A stretch of DNA of 58,977 nt from positions 1-58,977 of the forward strand of contig CALZOZ010000003.1 of assembly GCA_945828095.1 (NCBI GenBank). Reading direction: 5' to 3'. The stretch comes from an uncultured Clostridia bacterium. Lineage in GTDB: Bacteria > Bacillota > Clostridia > Peptostreptococcales > Anaerovoracaceae. Positions within the stretch are counted from its first letter, which is position 1, and each line of letters begins with the position of its first letter. Below the pieces are notes generated by a model, which saw only the letters and a list, made by a program, of their open reading frames with translations, did not search any database and was not told the origin of the DNA. The translations under genes were made by a program, and so were the position numbers. Positions 9,040 to 16,864 of this stretch are shown here, piece by piece.

Positions 9040-10350
9040 ATGAGTCAAAAACATTTACATAGCATTCATGTGAGTCATTACAAGCACACTGCTGGCTGTG
9101 CTACTGAAGTAATGCCTGTACCTGATGTTGTAAAAATTTCCATGTCTCAGCATATAGGAGCACCTTGTAAGCCGTTGGTACAGAAAGGGGACTATGTTAA
9201 AGTAGGCCAGCTTATCGGCGATACCGACGCCTTTGTCAGTGCACCTATCCACTCCAGTGTTTCAGGAACCGTAACAGGCATTGAAGAGCAGCGTTCTGCA
9301 GCCGGCGGAATGGATACTCTTGTGGTGATAGAAACAGACAAGAAACAGGAAGTTTATGAGGGAATCAAAGTTCCCGAAGCAAAGGATCTGCCTGAGTTCA
9401 TCAAGGCTATCAGAGAGAGCGGCCTCGTAGGACTTGGCGGAGCATCATTCCCAACACACATTAAATTTAACCCTAAAAATCTCGATGAAGTACATACTTT
9501 AATTGTAAACGCAGCAGAGTGTGAACCTTTCATCACCTCCGACCACAGACTTATGCTGGAGGACACCGAAGATTTAATCTCAGGATGTCAGCTGATTATG
9601 AAGTATATCGGTCTTGATGAGGGCTTTATCGGAATCGAAGAGAACAAGATGGATGCCATCGAGCACATCAATGAGGTTCTTGCTGCAAAGGGAATCACAA
9701 ACATTAAGACTTTCAAGCTCCAGGCAAGATATCCGAAGGGCGCAGAAAGAGTACTTATTTATGAAATCGCAGGAAAGACCATGAACGCAGGTGAACTCCC
9801 TGCACAGCATGGCGTAATTCTTTCCAATGTAACTACCATTGCATTTGTAGGTCAGTATTTCAGAACAGGTATGCCGCTTGTTTCCAAGAGAATGACCGTT
9901 GACGGCGATGCAGTTGCAACCCCTAAGAATGTAATCGCACCTATCGGAACTATGATTAACGATGTAATCGGTTTCTGCGGCGGATACAAGGAAGAACCAA
10001 GAAAGATTCTCATGGGCGGACCTATGATGGGAAGAGCCGTCTTCTCAGACGAGATGCCTATCGTAAAGAATAACAACGCTATCCTTGCTTTCTCCAAGGC
10101 TCAGTCCATGGTTAAGGAAGAAACAGCGTGCATTAATTGCGGCAGATGCCACCAGGCATGTCCGTTCGGTTTAATCCCTACTGCACTTGCAGATGCATAC
10201 GCAAAAAGGGATGCACAGGCTCTCAGCGATCTCAAGGTAATGCAGTGCATGGAATGCGGAAGCTGCTCATATATCTGCCCTGCCAGAAGACCGCTCGGCT
10301 TCACTAATAAGCTTGGTAAAGCAGTAGTAAAGGAGGCTGGAATTAAATAA
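9040..10350 (+). CDS. rnfC: Rnf complex subunit RnfC
   Basis: A 436-residue peripheral subunit of the Rnf ferredoxin:NAD+ oxidoreductase. RnfC binds NADH through FMN and passes electrons through 4Fe-4S clusters. Here are the GLGGASFPTHIKF flavin/NADH motif, a Complex I 51-kDa-like core, and two cluster motifs near the C-terminus: CINCGRCHQACP and CMECGSCSYICP. It is the first of six contiguous rnf genes in the order C-D-G-E-A-B, the order typical of clostridia and acetogens. Its stop overlaps the rnfD start by one base. Confidence 0.97.
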   Translation: MSQKHLHSIHVSHYKHTAGCATEVMPVPDVVKISMSQHIGAPCKPLVQKGDYVKVGQLIGDTDAFVSAPIHSSVSGTVTGIEEQRSAAGGMDTLVVIETDKKQEVYEGIKVPEAKDLPEFIKAIRESGLVGLGGASFPTHIKFNPKNLDEVHTLIVNAAECEPFITSDHRLMLEDTEDLISGCQLIMKYIGLDEGFIGIEENKMDAIEHINEVLAAKGITNIKTFKLQARYPKGAERVLIYEIAGKTMNAGELPAQHGVILSNVTTIAFVGQYFRTGMPLVSKRMTVDGDAVATPKNVIAPIGTMINDVIGFCGGYKEEPRKILMGGPMMGRAVFSDEMPIVKNNNAILAFSKAQSMVKEETACINCGRCHQACPFGLIPTALADAYAKRDAQALSDLKVMQCMECGSCSYICPARRPLGFTNKLGKAVVKEAGIK

Positions 10351-11327
10351 TGGACAAGAAAACATACAGTAATTTAGTAGTATCATCAGCTCCTCATCTT
10401 GTGACCAATATGGACACAACCAGAATTATGCTGATGGTTCTCATAGGACTTGCACCGTCTTTCCTTGTAAGTATCTATGTATTCGGTATGAGAGTAATAG
10501 CTCTTACCGCAGTGTGCATAATAGCTTCAATGTTCTTCGAATGGGCATGGAATAAGCTTATGCATAAGACACAGACAGTGGGAGATCTCAGTGCTGCCGT
10601 AACAGGTACGCTGATCGCTTTCAATGTTCCGTCCGGACTTCCTTTCTGGATTGCAATCGTTGGCTGCTTCGTAGCAATCATCGTTGTAAAACAGCTTTAC
10701 GGCGGAATGGGCAAAAACATTGTAAACCCTGCAATCACAGCCAGAATCGTTCTGTTCATTTCCTTTGCAACAGAAATGACCACATGGCCGCTTCCTAGAA
10801 TGGCGGCAGACGCAACATCCACAGCTACTCCTCTCGGAGTTCTGGCTGAAGGCGGAGCAGAGCTTCCTTCAAACATGCAGATGTTCCTCGGATTCATCGG
10901 CGGTTCAATGGGTGAAGTAAGTGCCATCGCACTTCTCATCGGAGGACTTTTCCTTATTTGGAAAAAGATTATCAGCCCGATTATCCCATGCTGCTTCATC
11001 GGAACTGTTTTCGTATTCGCACTTATCTATTATGGAGCAACAGGCGAAGGCGAAGCACTGCAGATGGCAATTTTCCACGTGCTGGCAGGCGGTGTTATGT
11101 TAGGTGCCTTCTTCATGGCAACTGACTATGTTACATCTCCGTTATTACCTATGGGCAAGGTTATCTTCGGTATCGGCTGCGGTCTCCTTACCATGATCAT
11201 CAGATTATGGGGACAGTATCCGGAAGGCGTTTCATTCTCAATCCTGATTATGAACTGTCTGACTCCGTTGATTGAAAACTTCTGCCAGAAGAGATTATAT
11301 GGAGGTGCAAAGAAAAATGAAAAGTAA
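10350..11327 (+). CDS. rnfD: Rnf complex membrane subunit RnfD
   Basis: A 325-residue NqrB/RnfD-family membrane protein with about eight to ten hydrophobic segments. It carries a covalently bound FMN in the membrane part of the Rnf pump, which couples reduced ferredoxin oxidation to Na+ or H+ export. The flavin-attachment motif is seen as S-T-A-T-P-L with Thr160 as the predicted acceptor. Other family marks are KQLYGGMGKNIVNPA and GAFFMATDYVTSPL. It overlaps rnfC by one base and rnfG by eleven. Confidence 0.97.
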   Translation: MDKKTYSNLVVSSAPHLVTNMDTTRIMLMVLIGLAPSFLVSIYVFGMRVIALTAVCIIASMFFEWAWNKLMHKTQTVGDLSAAVTGTLIAFNVPSGLPFWIAIVGCFVAIIVVKQLYGGMGKNIVNPAITARIVLFISFATEMTTWPLPRMAADATSTATPLGVLAEGGAELPSNMQMFLGFIGGSMGEVSAIALLIGGLFLIWKKIISPIIPCCFIGTVFVFALIYYGATGEGEALQMAIFHVLAGGVMLGAFFMATDYVTSPLLPMGKVIFGIGCGLLTMIIRLWGQYPEGVSFSILIMNCLTPLIENFCQKRLYGGAKKNEK

Positions 11328-11892
11328 TACATTTAAAGAATATATTGCACCGGTAGTAGTTTTAGTATGCATCTGCCTTGTTATCACATTTGCACTTGCC
11401 TATGTAAACTCTATTACCGCTCCTATCATTGAACAGAATGCTATTGAAACAGCAAATGCTGCAAGAGCTGAACTTCTTCCTGCAGCTGACACTTTTACAG
11501 AATTTAAAGATAAAGACAAACTGGTTGAACTTGATCCGGGTAAAGTATTTGTAACAGAATGTTACATAGCTGATAATGGCTCCGGCATGGTTGTGACAGT
11601 AAAGACCAAGTCCTTCGGCGGACTGCTCACCGAAATGGTCGGAATAGACAATCAGGGTGCTATCACAGGTGTTAAGGTAACTGCACACGGAGATACTCCG
11701 GGTCTTGGAACCAAGGCTCATGCGCCTGAACATCTGCAGCAGTATGTTGGTCTGGACAGCTACAATGATTTCTCAGCAAAGGCAGACCCAAGTGTAAACC
11801 ATGTGAGTGGTGCTACCATCTCCTCAAACGGTGTACACTACGGTGTTTGTGCAGCGCTTGAACAGTATAAATTAGTGGGAGGTGCTAACTAA
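11317..11892 (+). CDS. rnfG: Rnf complex FMN-binding subunit RnfG
   Basis: A 191-residue single-span protein with an extracytoplasmic FMN-binding domain. One N-terminal membrane segment (APVVVLVCICLVITFALAYV) is followed by the FMN domain ending in SGATISS, where Thr167 is the predicted site of covalent FMN attached by an ApbE enzyme (a candidate is at 21.5 kb). The ATG at 11317 is chosen over 11272 because GGAGGT at 11301-11306 fits it. It overlaps the rnfD end by eleven bases and rnfE by one. Confidence 0.96.
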   Translation: MKSNTFKEYIAPVVVLVCICLVITFALAYVNSITAPIIEQNAIETANAARAELLPAADTFTEFKDKDKLVELDPGKVFVTECYIADNGSGMVVTVKTKSFGGLLTEMVGIDNQGAITGVKVTAHGDTPGLGTKAHAPEHLQQYVGLDSYNDFSAKADPSVNHVSGATISSNGVHYGVCAALEQYKLVGGAN

Positions 11893-12590
11893 TGGAAAAG
11901 AAAATAAGCAAATTAGCCATCCTGACTAAAGGTATAATCAAGGAAAACCCTAACCTTGTTCTTCTGCTTGGTACTTGTCCTACTCTGGCAACAACAAGCT
12001 CAGCACTTAACGGTGCAGGTATGGGTGTATCCGCAATGGCAGTATTGATCTGCTCAAATATTGTAATTTCATTACTTGCAAAGTTAATTCCTGATAAGGT
12101 AAGAATCCCGTGCTATATCGTAGTTATTGCCGGATTCGTAACACTGGTACAGTTTGTACTTCAGGCCTTTGTTCCATCACTCTACGATTCACTGGGATTA
12201 TTCATTCCTCTTATCGTAGTAAACTGTATCATCCTGGGAAGAGCCGAAATGTTCGCTTCAAAGAACAACGTTATCGACTCAGCTCTCGATGGTATCGGTA
12301 TGGGTATCGGTTTCACTCTTTCACTGACTGTTATGGGTGCAGTAAGAGAATTGATCGGTGCAGGAACAATCTTCGGATTTGCTCTTCCTTGGATGAGTGA
12401 ACACCCTATGATGATCATCGCACTGGCTCCAGGCGGATTCTTCGTATATGCCTGCGCTATCGCTGCAATTAACTTCATCACTAAGGGTAAGGGCGTTAAA
12501 GGAAGCTTCGACTGCCACGGATGTGCTATGGCATCAATGTGTCAGCAGGAAAAATGCCTTGCAGAATTAGAGAAAGGAGCTGAAGCATAA
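11892..12590 (+). CDS. rnfE: Rnf complex membrane subunit RnfE
   Basis: A 232-residue NqrD/RnfE-family integral membrane subunit with about six spans. The N-terminal NPNLVLLLGTCPTLATTSSALNG contains the conserved cysteine that, with a cysteine in RnfA, holds the intramembrane iron-sulfur centre. The later SCH-type tail (CHGCAMASMCQQEKC) is cysteine-rich and typical of clostridial members. Start and stop overlap both neighbours by one base, consistent with tight coupling. Confidence 0.96.
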   Translation: MEKKISKLAILTKGIIKENPNLVLLLGTCPTLATTSSALNGAGMGVSAMAVLICSNIVISLLAKLIPDKVRIPCYIVVIAGFVTLVQFVLQAFVPSLYDSLGLFIPLIVVNCIILGRAEMFASKNNVIDSALDGIGMGIGFTLSLTVMGAVRELIGAGTIFGFALPWMSEHPMMIIALAPGGFFVYACAIAAINFITKGKGVKGSFDCHGCAMASMCQQEKCLAELEKGAEA

Positions 12591-13162
12591 TGAATTATTT
12601 GACTATTTTACTGGGAATAATTTTGGTAAACAACTATGTTCTGGCTCAGTTCCTCGGAATCTGTCCTTTCCTGGGCGTTTCCAAAAAGCTGGATTCAGCA
12701 GTAGGTATGGGCATTGCCGTTATCTTCGTAATGGTTCTTGCTACTGCTGCTACATGGCCGATCATGAGAGTGCTTAACAACTTCGGAATCGGCTACTTAC
12801 AGACAATTGTATTTATCCTTATCATCGCTGCGTTAGTACAGTTCGTAGAAATGGCTCTGAAGAAATTCATCCCGTCCCTTCACAAGGCTCTGGGTGTATT
12901 CCTTCCGCTGATCACTACAAACTGTGCGGTACTTGGTGTTTGTATCACCAACATCGATGAAGGATACAACTACCTTGAATCACTGGTTAACTCTTTCGGT
13001 GCCGGCGTAGGCTTCCTGCTTGCGATGGTAATTTTCTCAGGTATGAGAGCTAAGATTGATGACAATCCGGCTGTTCCAAAGGCATTCCAGGGTTCACCTA
13101 TCGTATTGGTTACTGCTGCGCTGCTGTCCCTTGCATTCATGGGCTTCGGCGGTTTAGTATAG
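12590..13162 (+). CDS. rnfA: Rnf complex membrane subunit RnfA
   Basis: A 190-residue NqrE/RnfA-family membrane subunit, about six spans, related to RnfE in inverted topology. Conserved features are NNYVLAQFLGICPFLGVSKK near the N-terminus and LITTNCAVLGV in the middle, each with the cysteine that ligates the shared iron-sulfur centre. Length is normal for the family. It starts on the last base of rnfE and is followed 18 bases later by rnfB. Confidence 0.97.
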   Translation: MNYLTILLGIILVNNYVLAQFLGICPFLGVSKKLDSAVGMGIAVIFVMVLATAATWPIMRVLNNFGIGYLQTIVFILIIAALVQFVEMALKKFIPSLHKALGVFLPLITTNCAVLGVCITNIDEGYNYLESLVNSFGAGVGFLLAMVIFSGMRAKIDDNPAVPKAFQGSPIVLVTAALLSLAFMGFGGLV

Positions 13163-13180
13163 GATAAGGAGGCGATTATA

Positions 13181-14041
13181 ATGAGTATTTTAACACCTGT
13201 ATTATTAGTCGTTGCCATAGGTTTTGTCCTGGCGGTTATCCTGACTATTGCATCAAAGATTTTCTTCGTACCTGTTGATGAAACAGTGTCAAACTTAAGA
13301 GCAGAGCTTCCGGGCGCTAACTGCGGTGCCTGCGGATTTGCAGGATGCGATGACTATGCTTCAGCACTGGGTGCAGATCCTTCAGTGGGTACTGCAAAGT
13401 GTCCTGTAGGAGGAGCAGATGTAGCTGCAAAGCTTGCTGAAATCCTTGGAGTTGAGGCTGGTTCTGCAGAACCTCAGGTTGCTGTTGTTATGTGTAACGG
13501 CAATAAGGAAGCTTCAAAGACTCTTATGGAATATCAGGGACTTTCAACTTGCGTAGCTGCAAAGCAGATGTTCGGTGGCTCCAACATGTGCTCACACGGT
13601 TGTCTTGGACTGGGCGACTGCGAAAGAACTTGTCCTTACGGAGCTATCAAGGTTTGCGACGGCGTGGCTGTTGTAGCCAGAGAGCTTTGCGTAGGTTGCG
13701 GAATGTGTGCAGCACAGTGCCCTAACAAGGTTATCAGAATTGCTCCTGCAAAGAACAAGGTTGTGGTTCAGTGCCACTCCACTGATGCAGGTGCGAAGAC
13801 AAGAAAAGCATGTTCAAACGGCTGTATCGGCTGCAAGAAGTGCGAAAAGGCTTGTAAGTTTGAGGCAGTGAAGGTTGAGAACAATGTTGCTATGATCGAT
13901 CCTGAAAAGTGCAAGAACTGCGGATTATGCGCAAAGGAATGCCCTACAGGTGCTATCAACAACATGAGAGCTAAGAGAAAACCGGCAGCAGCTCCTGCGC
14001 CAGCAAAAGAAGCAGAAGCTCCTGCTAAGGCTGAGGCATAA
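13181..14041 (+). CDS. rnfB: Rnf complex ferredoxin-type subunit RnfB
   Basis: A 286-residue electron-entry subunit that accepts electrons from ferredoxin. It has one N-terminal membrane anchor, the Fe4 domain (NCGACGFAGCDDYA), and then several ferredoxin cluster motifs: CERTCP, CVGCGMCAAQCP, CIGCKKCEKAC and CKNCGLCAKECP. The last 25 or so residues are an Ala/Pro/Glu/Lys-rich tail, probably a flexible linker. A terminator follows about 50 bases downstream and closes the rnf operon. Confidence 0.97.
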   Translation: MSILTPVLLVVAIGFVLAVILTIASKIFFVPVDETVSNLRAELPGANCGACGFAGCDDYASALGADPSVGTAKCPVGGADVAAKLAEILGVEAGSAEPQVAVVMCNGNKEASKTLMEYQGLSTCVAAKQMFGGSNMCSHGCLGLGDCERTCPYGAIKVCDGVAVVARELCVGCGMCAAQCPNKVIRIAPAKNKVVVQCHSTDAGAKTRKACSNGCIGCKKCEKACKFEAVKVENNVAMIDPEKCKNCGLCAKECPTGAINNMRAKRKPAAAPAPAKEAEAPAKAEA

Positions 14042-14088
14042 GCCGACGCATGAGGTCAATTATAGACTGACTTTCTAAAATAAAATAC

Positions 14089-14133
14089 AAAGAGCGCTTT
14101 TCATGCTAAAAGGCAATGAAGGCGCTCTTTTTT
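14089..14133 (+). terminator. rnf operon terminator
   Basis: AAAGAGCGC (14089-14097) pairs with GCGCTCTTT (14122-14130) and runs into Ts. The A/T tails make it usable from both strands, so it may also end the convergent exporter gene. Confidence 0.85.
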
Positions 14134-14135
14134 CG

Positions 14136-15014
14136 CTATTTTCCTTTAAATCCAAAGACAACGATACTTGCGATTATTATCAATCCGCCTATAATAGTGG
14201 CTGCAGAAGGTATTTCTCCCAGCATGGCGAATCCCATAGCGGTAGACAGAAGGGGCGTCAGGAACTGAAAATTGGTAACGTCACTGGTTTTTGAAGCCAG
14301 AGAAAAAGCCTTGCTCCACAGAAGATACGCGGTTGCGCTGGGCATAGCTCCCAGGAAGATAACCGATAACAGCGCCTTCGGAGAAGCTTGACTGACTTGG
14401 GATAGGGCCTGAGGAATAAAAAACATGAGCAGCACTGCACCGCATACCATGCTCCAGGTTACTGCCTCAACTGCCGTATAGCCCATGGAAAGAAGCTTTC
14501 TGTTCAGGAGATTATAACAACAGAAGACTATGGCTGCAGCAATCATAAAAAAGAGTCCGCGGCCTCCGGACAGACCGCCCTTGGTGCTGTCAGACAGGAG
14601 CAGAACGGCAACTCCGGCAAAAGCTGTTCCAATGGCAGCCCATCCTATGATGCTGATTTTTTCCTTATAAAGAAAAGAAGCACCTATAGCGGTAAGCACC
14701 GGAGTAGTGGCTATAATAAGACTTGATGTGGCTGAACTGAGAGTCAGCATGCCTGTATTAAAGAAAATCATATATAGTGAAAAACCGAGGCCGCCCGACA
14801 GGAAGAATAGGGGTATATGTAATGCTTTCATAGGCTTTCTAAGATGATTCATACTGCCTATTATGAGCAAGATGACAGAAGCCAGAGTACAGCGCATCAG
14901 TCCTAAAGCGTTGGGTGAAAAGCACTGGGTGGCAATCTTGGTTATTGGAAATGCCGATGACCATAAAAAGACGGTTGTAAATGCGAATAATGCGGATTTT
15001 GCAGCGGGTTTCAT
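14136..15014 (-). CDS. DMT superfamily transporter, EamA domain
   Basis: A 292-residue protein with ten predicted membrane segments arranged as two EamA repeats, the drug/metabolite transporter layout. Marks are FLWSSAFPITKI near the N-terminus and TPLLSTAMGFAMLGEIP in the second repeat. Such proteins export or import amino acids and small metabolites; the substrate here is unknown. It points toward the rnf terminator and diverges from the lipoprotein gene at 15141. A -10 TATACT lies upstream on the minus strand near 15045-15050. Confidence 0.88.
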   Translation of the reverse strand: MKPAAKSALFAFTTVFLWSSAFPITKIATQCFSPNALGLMRCTLASVILLIIGSMNHLRKPMKALHIPLFFLSGGLGFSLYMIFFNTGMLTLSSATSSLIIATTPVLTAIGASFLYKEKISIIGWAAIGTAFAGVAVLLLSDSTKGGLSGGRGLFFMIAAAIVFCCYNLLNRKLLSMGYTAVEAVTWSMVCGAVLLMFFIPQALSQVSQASPKALLSVIFLGAMPSATAYLLWSKAFSLASKTSDVTNFQFLTPLLSTAMGFAMLGEIPSAATIIGGLIIIASIVVFGFKGK

Positions 15015-15074
15015 GAGAGCCTCCTGATTTTATTTGAGTACAGTATAGCACACATACCGGCAGTAAGAAAGAGT

Positions 15075-15103
15075 TTGACATGAAAGATACTTTCACATAT
15101 ACT
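15075..15103 (+). promoter_or_regulatory. Promoter of the Met-rich lipoprotein gene with internal palindrome
   Basis: TTGACA (15075-15080) and TATACT (15098-15103) are 17 bases apart. The spacer contains TGAAAGATACTTTCA (15081-15095), an inverted repeat with six-base arms well placed for a repressor. The repressor is not known. Confidence 0.75.
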
Positions 15104-15140
15104 TTACTTAGATAAATTACTATTCGGGGAGGATAGACAC

Positions 15141-15992
15141 ATGAAAAAAGAAAGAAAGTTTTTATCTCTTTTTCTGATCTTATGTCTGGTATTTACTTTT
15201 GCAGCGTGCGGAAGCAAAGGGCTGAGTGATGAAGAAATAATGAAGAAATCCATGGAAAACATGGAAGCTTTAAAGAGCCTCACTGCGGAGACATCCATGG
15301 AGATGGTCTTTTCCATGGGTGAAGAAACCATGACCATGTCTTCTGAAATGACTCAAAAGGTGATTAATGAGCCCATGACCATGGAAATGGTAATGGACAT
15401 GATTATGGATTTGGGAGGAGAGACTCAGAAAGTTCAGAGTAAGGTGTTCGCAGAGGCTGACGGCGACAATCTGATTACCTATACACAGATGGAGGGTGAT
15501 TGGTATAAAGTAACTCAGCCCGGCCTTGAAGCCTTGGAAGAATACGATAGTACAGCTTCCATGGCTACCTATCTTGAGGCGATTCAGAATTTTGAGAAGA
15601 CAGCAACAGAGGATGTGGCAGGAGTTAAAGCGGATAAATATGAGGGAGTGATTACAGAGGATTATTTCCAGACTATACTTGAAGAATCCGGTGTAGGTGA
15701 ACAGTTGGGTCTGGACGGAGCAGATGCAGAAACTATCAAACAGCTTTTTGAAGGCATCGGTGAAATGCCTATTGCCATTTGGGTTGACAGTGAAAGACTT
15801 CTTCCTGTGAAGTATGATTTTGATATGACTGCCATGATGACTGCAATGATGGATAATATGGGAGCCACTGAGGCAGGATTTTCTATCGACAAGGTTACCA
15901 TGTCCATGACATTCACAGGCTTTGACAATGTGGATAAGATTGAGATTCCGGAAGAGGCGAAAAACGCCGAAGAGCTGGAAGTGGAGGAATAG
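15141..15992 (+). CDS. Met-rich lipoprotein, DUF6612-like
   Basis: A 283-residue secreted lipoprotein. The signal peptide (residues 1-21) ends in a lipobox FAAC, so Cys22 should be lipid-anchored on the outer face of the membrane. The mature part resembles DUF6612/LppX-like lipoproteins found in many Firmicutes (a MEALKSL start, then long beta strands); their role is unknown, though a lipid or metal cargo is possible. It is unusually rich in methionine: about 27 Met overall, 15 of them between residues 30 and 90. It is a single gene with its own promoter and terminator. Confidence 0.78.
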   Translation: MKKERKFLSLFLILCLVFTFAACGSKGLSDEEIMKKSMENMEALKSLTAETSMEMVFSMGEETMTMSSEMTQKVINEPMTMEMVMDMIMDLGGETQKVQSKVFAEADGDNLITYTQMEGDWYKVTQPGLEALEEYDSTASMATYLEAIQNFEKTATEDVAGVKADKYEGVITEDYFQTILEESGVGEQLGLDGADAETIKQLFEGIGEMPIAIWVDSERLLPVKYDFDMTAMMTAMMDNMGATEAGFSIDKVTMSMTFTGFDNVDKIEIPEEAKNAEELEVEE

Positions 15993-16026
15993 ACGAATAA
16001 AAGAATATCTTTGCACATGATGAAAT

Positions 16027-16051
16027 GCCCGCAAATGACTGCGGGCTTTTT
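16027..16051 (+). terminator. Terminator of the lipoprotein gene
   Basis: GCCCGCA (16027-16033) pairs with TGCGGGC (16040-16046), loop of six, followed by five Ts. Confidence 0.85.
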
Positions 16052-16138
16052 AATGCTTTTTCCTTTTTGGCCGTTTTCTTTGCAAAAAGAAAAAAATTTC
16101 GGACAAAAAGAAAATGTACAGTCCGGATATGATATAAT

Positions 16139-16204
16139 GAGACTAGCTTGGGCAAGATTATCAAATATACAGGATTATCGGCCGAGGAGGTTGAAAAACT
16201 TTAG
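16139..16204 (+). pseudogene. Possible C-terminal remnant of an Rpn/PD-(D/E)XK transposase-like gene
   Basis: An open stretch just after an in-frame stop encodes GKIIKYTGLSAEEVEKL and then TAG. This resembles the usual C-terminal tail of Rpn-family nuclease/transposase proteins (a TGLS-EE-EKL ending). Nothing upstream encodes the rest, so if real it is a relic. Recognition is by memory of the family tail and weak. A terminator follows at 16232. Confidence 0.35.
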
Positions 16205-16231
16205 GTTGCAGACAACATGTTGCTTTCATTT

Positions 16232-16273
16232 AAAAGCTGCTTGACGGCATTAGTCCGACAGCAGCTTTTTAAA
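16232..16273 (+). terminator. Terminator-like hairpin
   Basis: AAAAGCTGCT (16232-16241) pairs with AGCAGCTTTT (16260-16269), followed by a T. It lies behind the possible Rpn remnant and could also serve the convergent minus-strand operon. Confidence 0.7.
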
Positions 16274-16294
16274 ATTATGAAGTCTTTTTTGCAA

Positions 16295-16864
16295 TTACTG
16301 TACACTCAGAAGTTCTTTCTTAAGTCCGTAAATGCTGACAGTAATCATTATGGTAAGTATAACTATGATGACTACCATGACCAGCGCCGGCCATGCATCC
16401 TGAAAACGTGCTGAAAACTGCATCGTAAGCATTGCGATTGTCTGCAGAACGGTATTTGCAGTTCTCAGCTTGAGGATGTTTTCGCTTCTGCCTGTAAGTC
16501 CGTATTCTGAGGCGATAGATGCCATATTGGTAAGCAGCTGGAAGTGAAAATACAGGCCGATAATACCGGCAATAAGGCTTACTACAGGGATATCAGCATG
16601 TCCGCCAAAGAGCTGAATAATCCATTCTGCACCTTCGTATATAGCCAGCAAAAAACCAATGCTTCGGAGAAGCCCCATGGACTCTTCCCAAAGACTGATG
16701 GTCGGGATGGCACTCAGGATGAAAAGATATCCCACCCAGTCAGGCAGTATGTCCAGTGTCCCCAGGTTGATATTCAGATATATGAAGATATAGGCTCTGC
16801 CCACAGCACCGATGGCCGAGGCAAGATTATCTGCTGATTTGAGAGTACCGGTTTCATTGTTCAT
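16295..16864 (-). CDS. Membrane protein of unknown function
   Basis: A 189-residue protein with about five hydrophobic segments, not recognised beyond that. The N-terminal part (YIFIYLNINLGTLDILPDWVGYLFILSAIP) resembles the short membrane proteins common beside BlaI/M56 operons in Clostridia, but I have no family name for it. Its ATG overlaps the end of the M56 peptidase gene by eleven bases, so it is the third gene of the BlaI operon. A role in the same envelope-signal response is inferred. Confidence 0.75.
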   Translation of the reverse strand: MNNETGTLKSADNLASAIGAVGRAYIFIYLNINLGTLDILPDWVGYLFILSAIPTISLWEESMGLLRSIGFLLAIYEGAEWIIQLFGGHADIPVVSLIAGIIGLYFHFQLLTNMASIASEYGLTGRSENILKLRTANTVLQTIAMLTMQFSARFQDAWPALVMVVIIVILTIMITVSIYGLKKELLSVQ

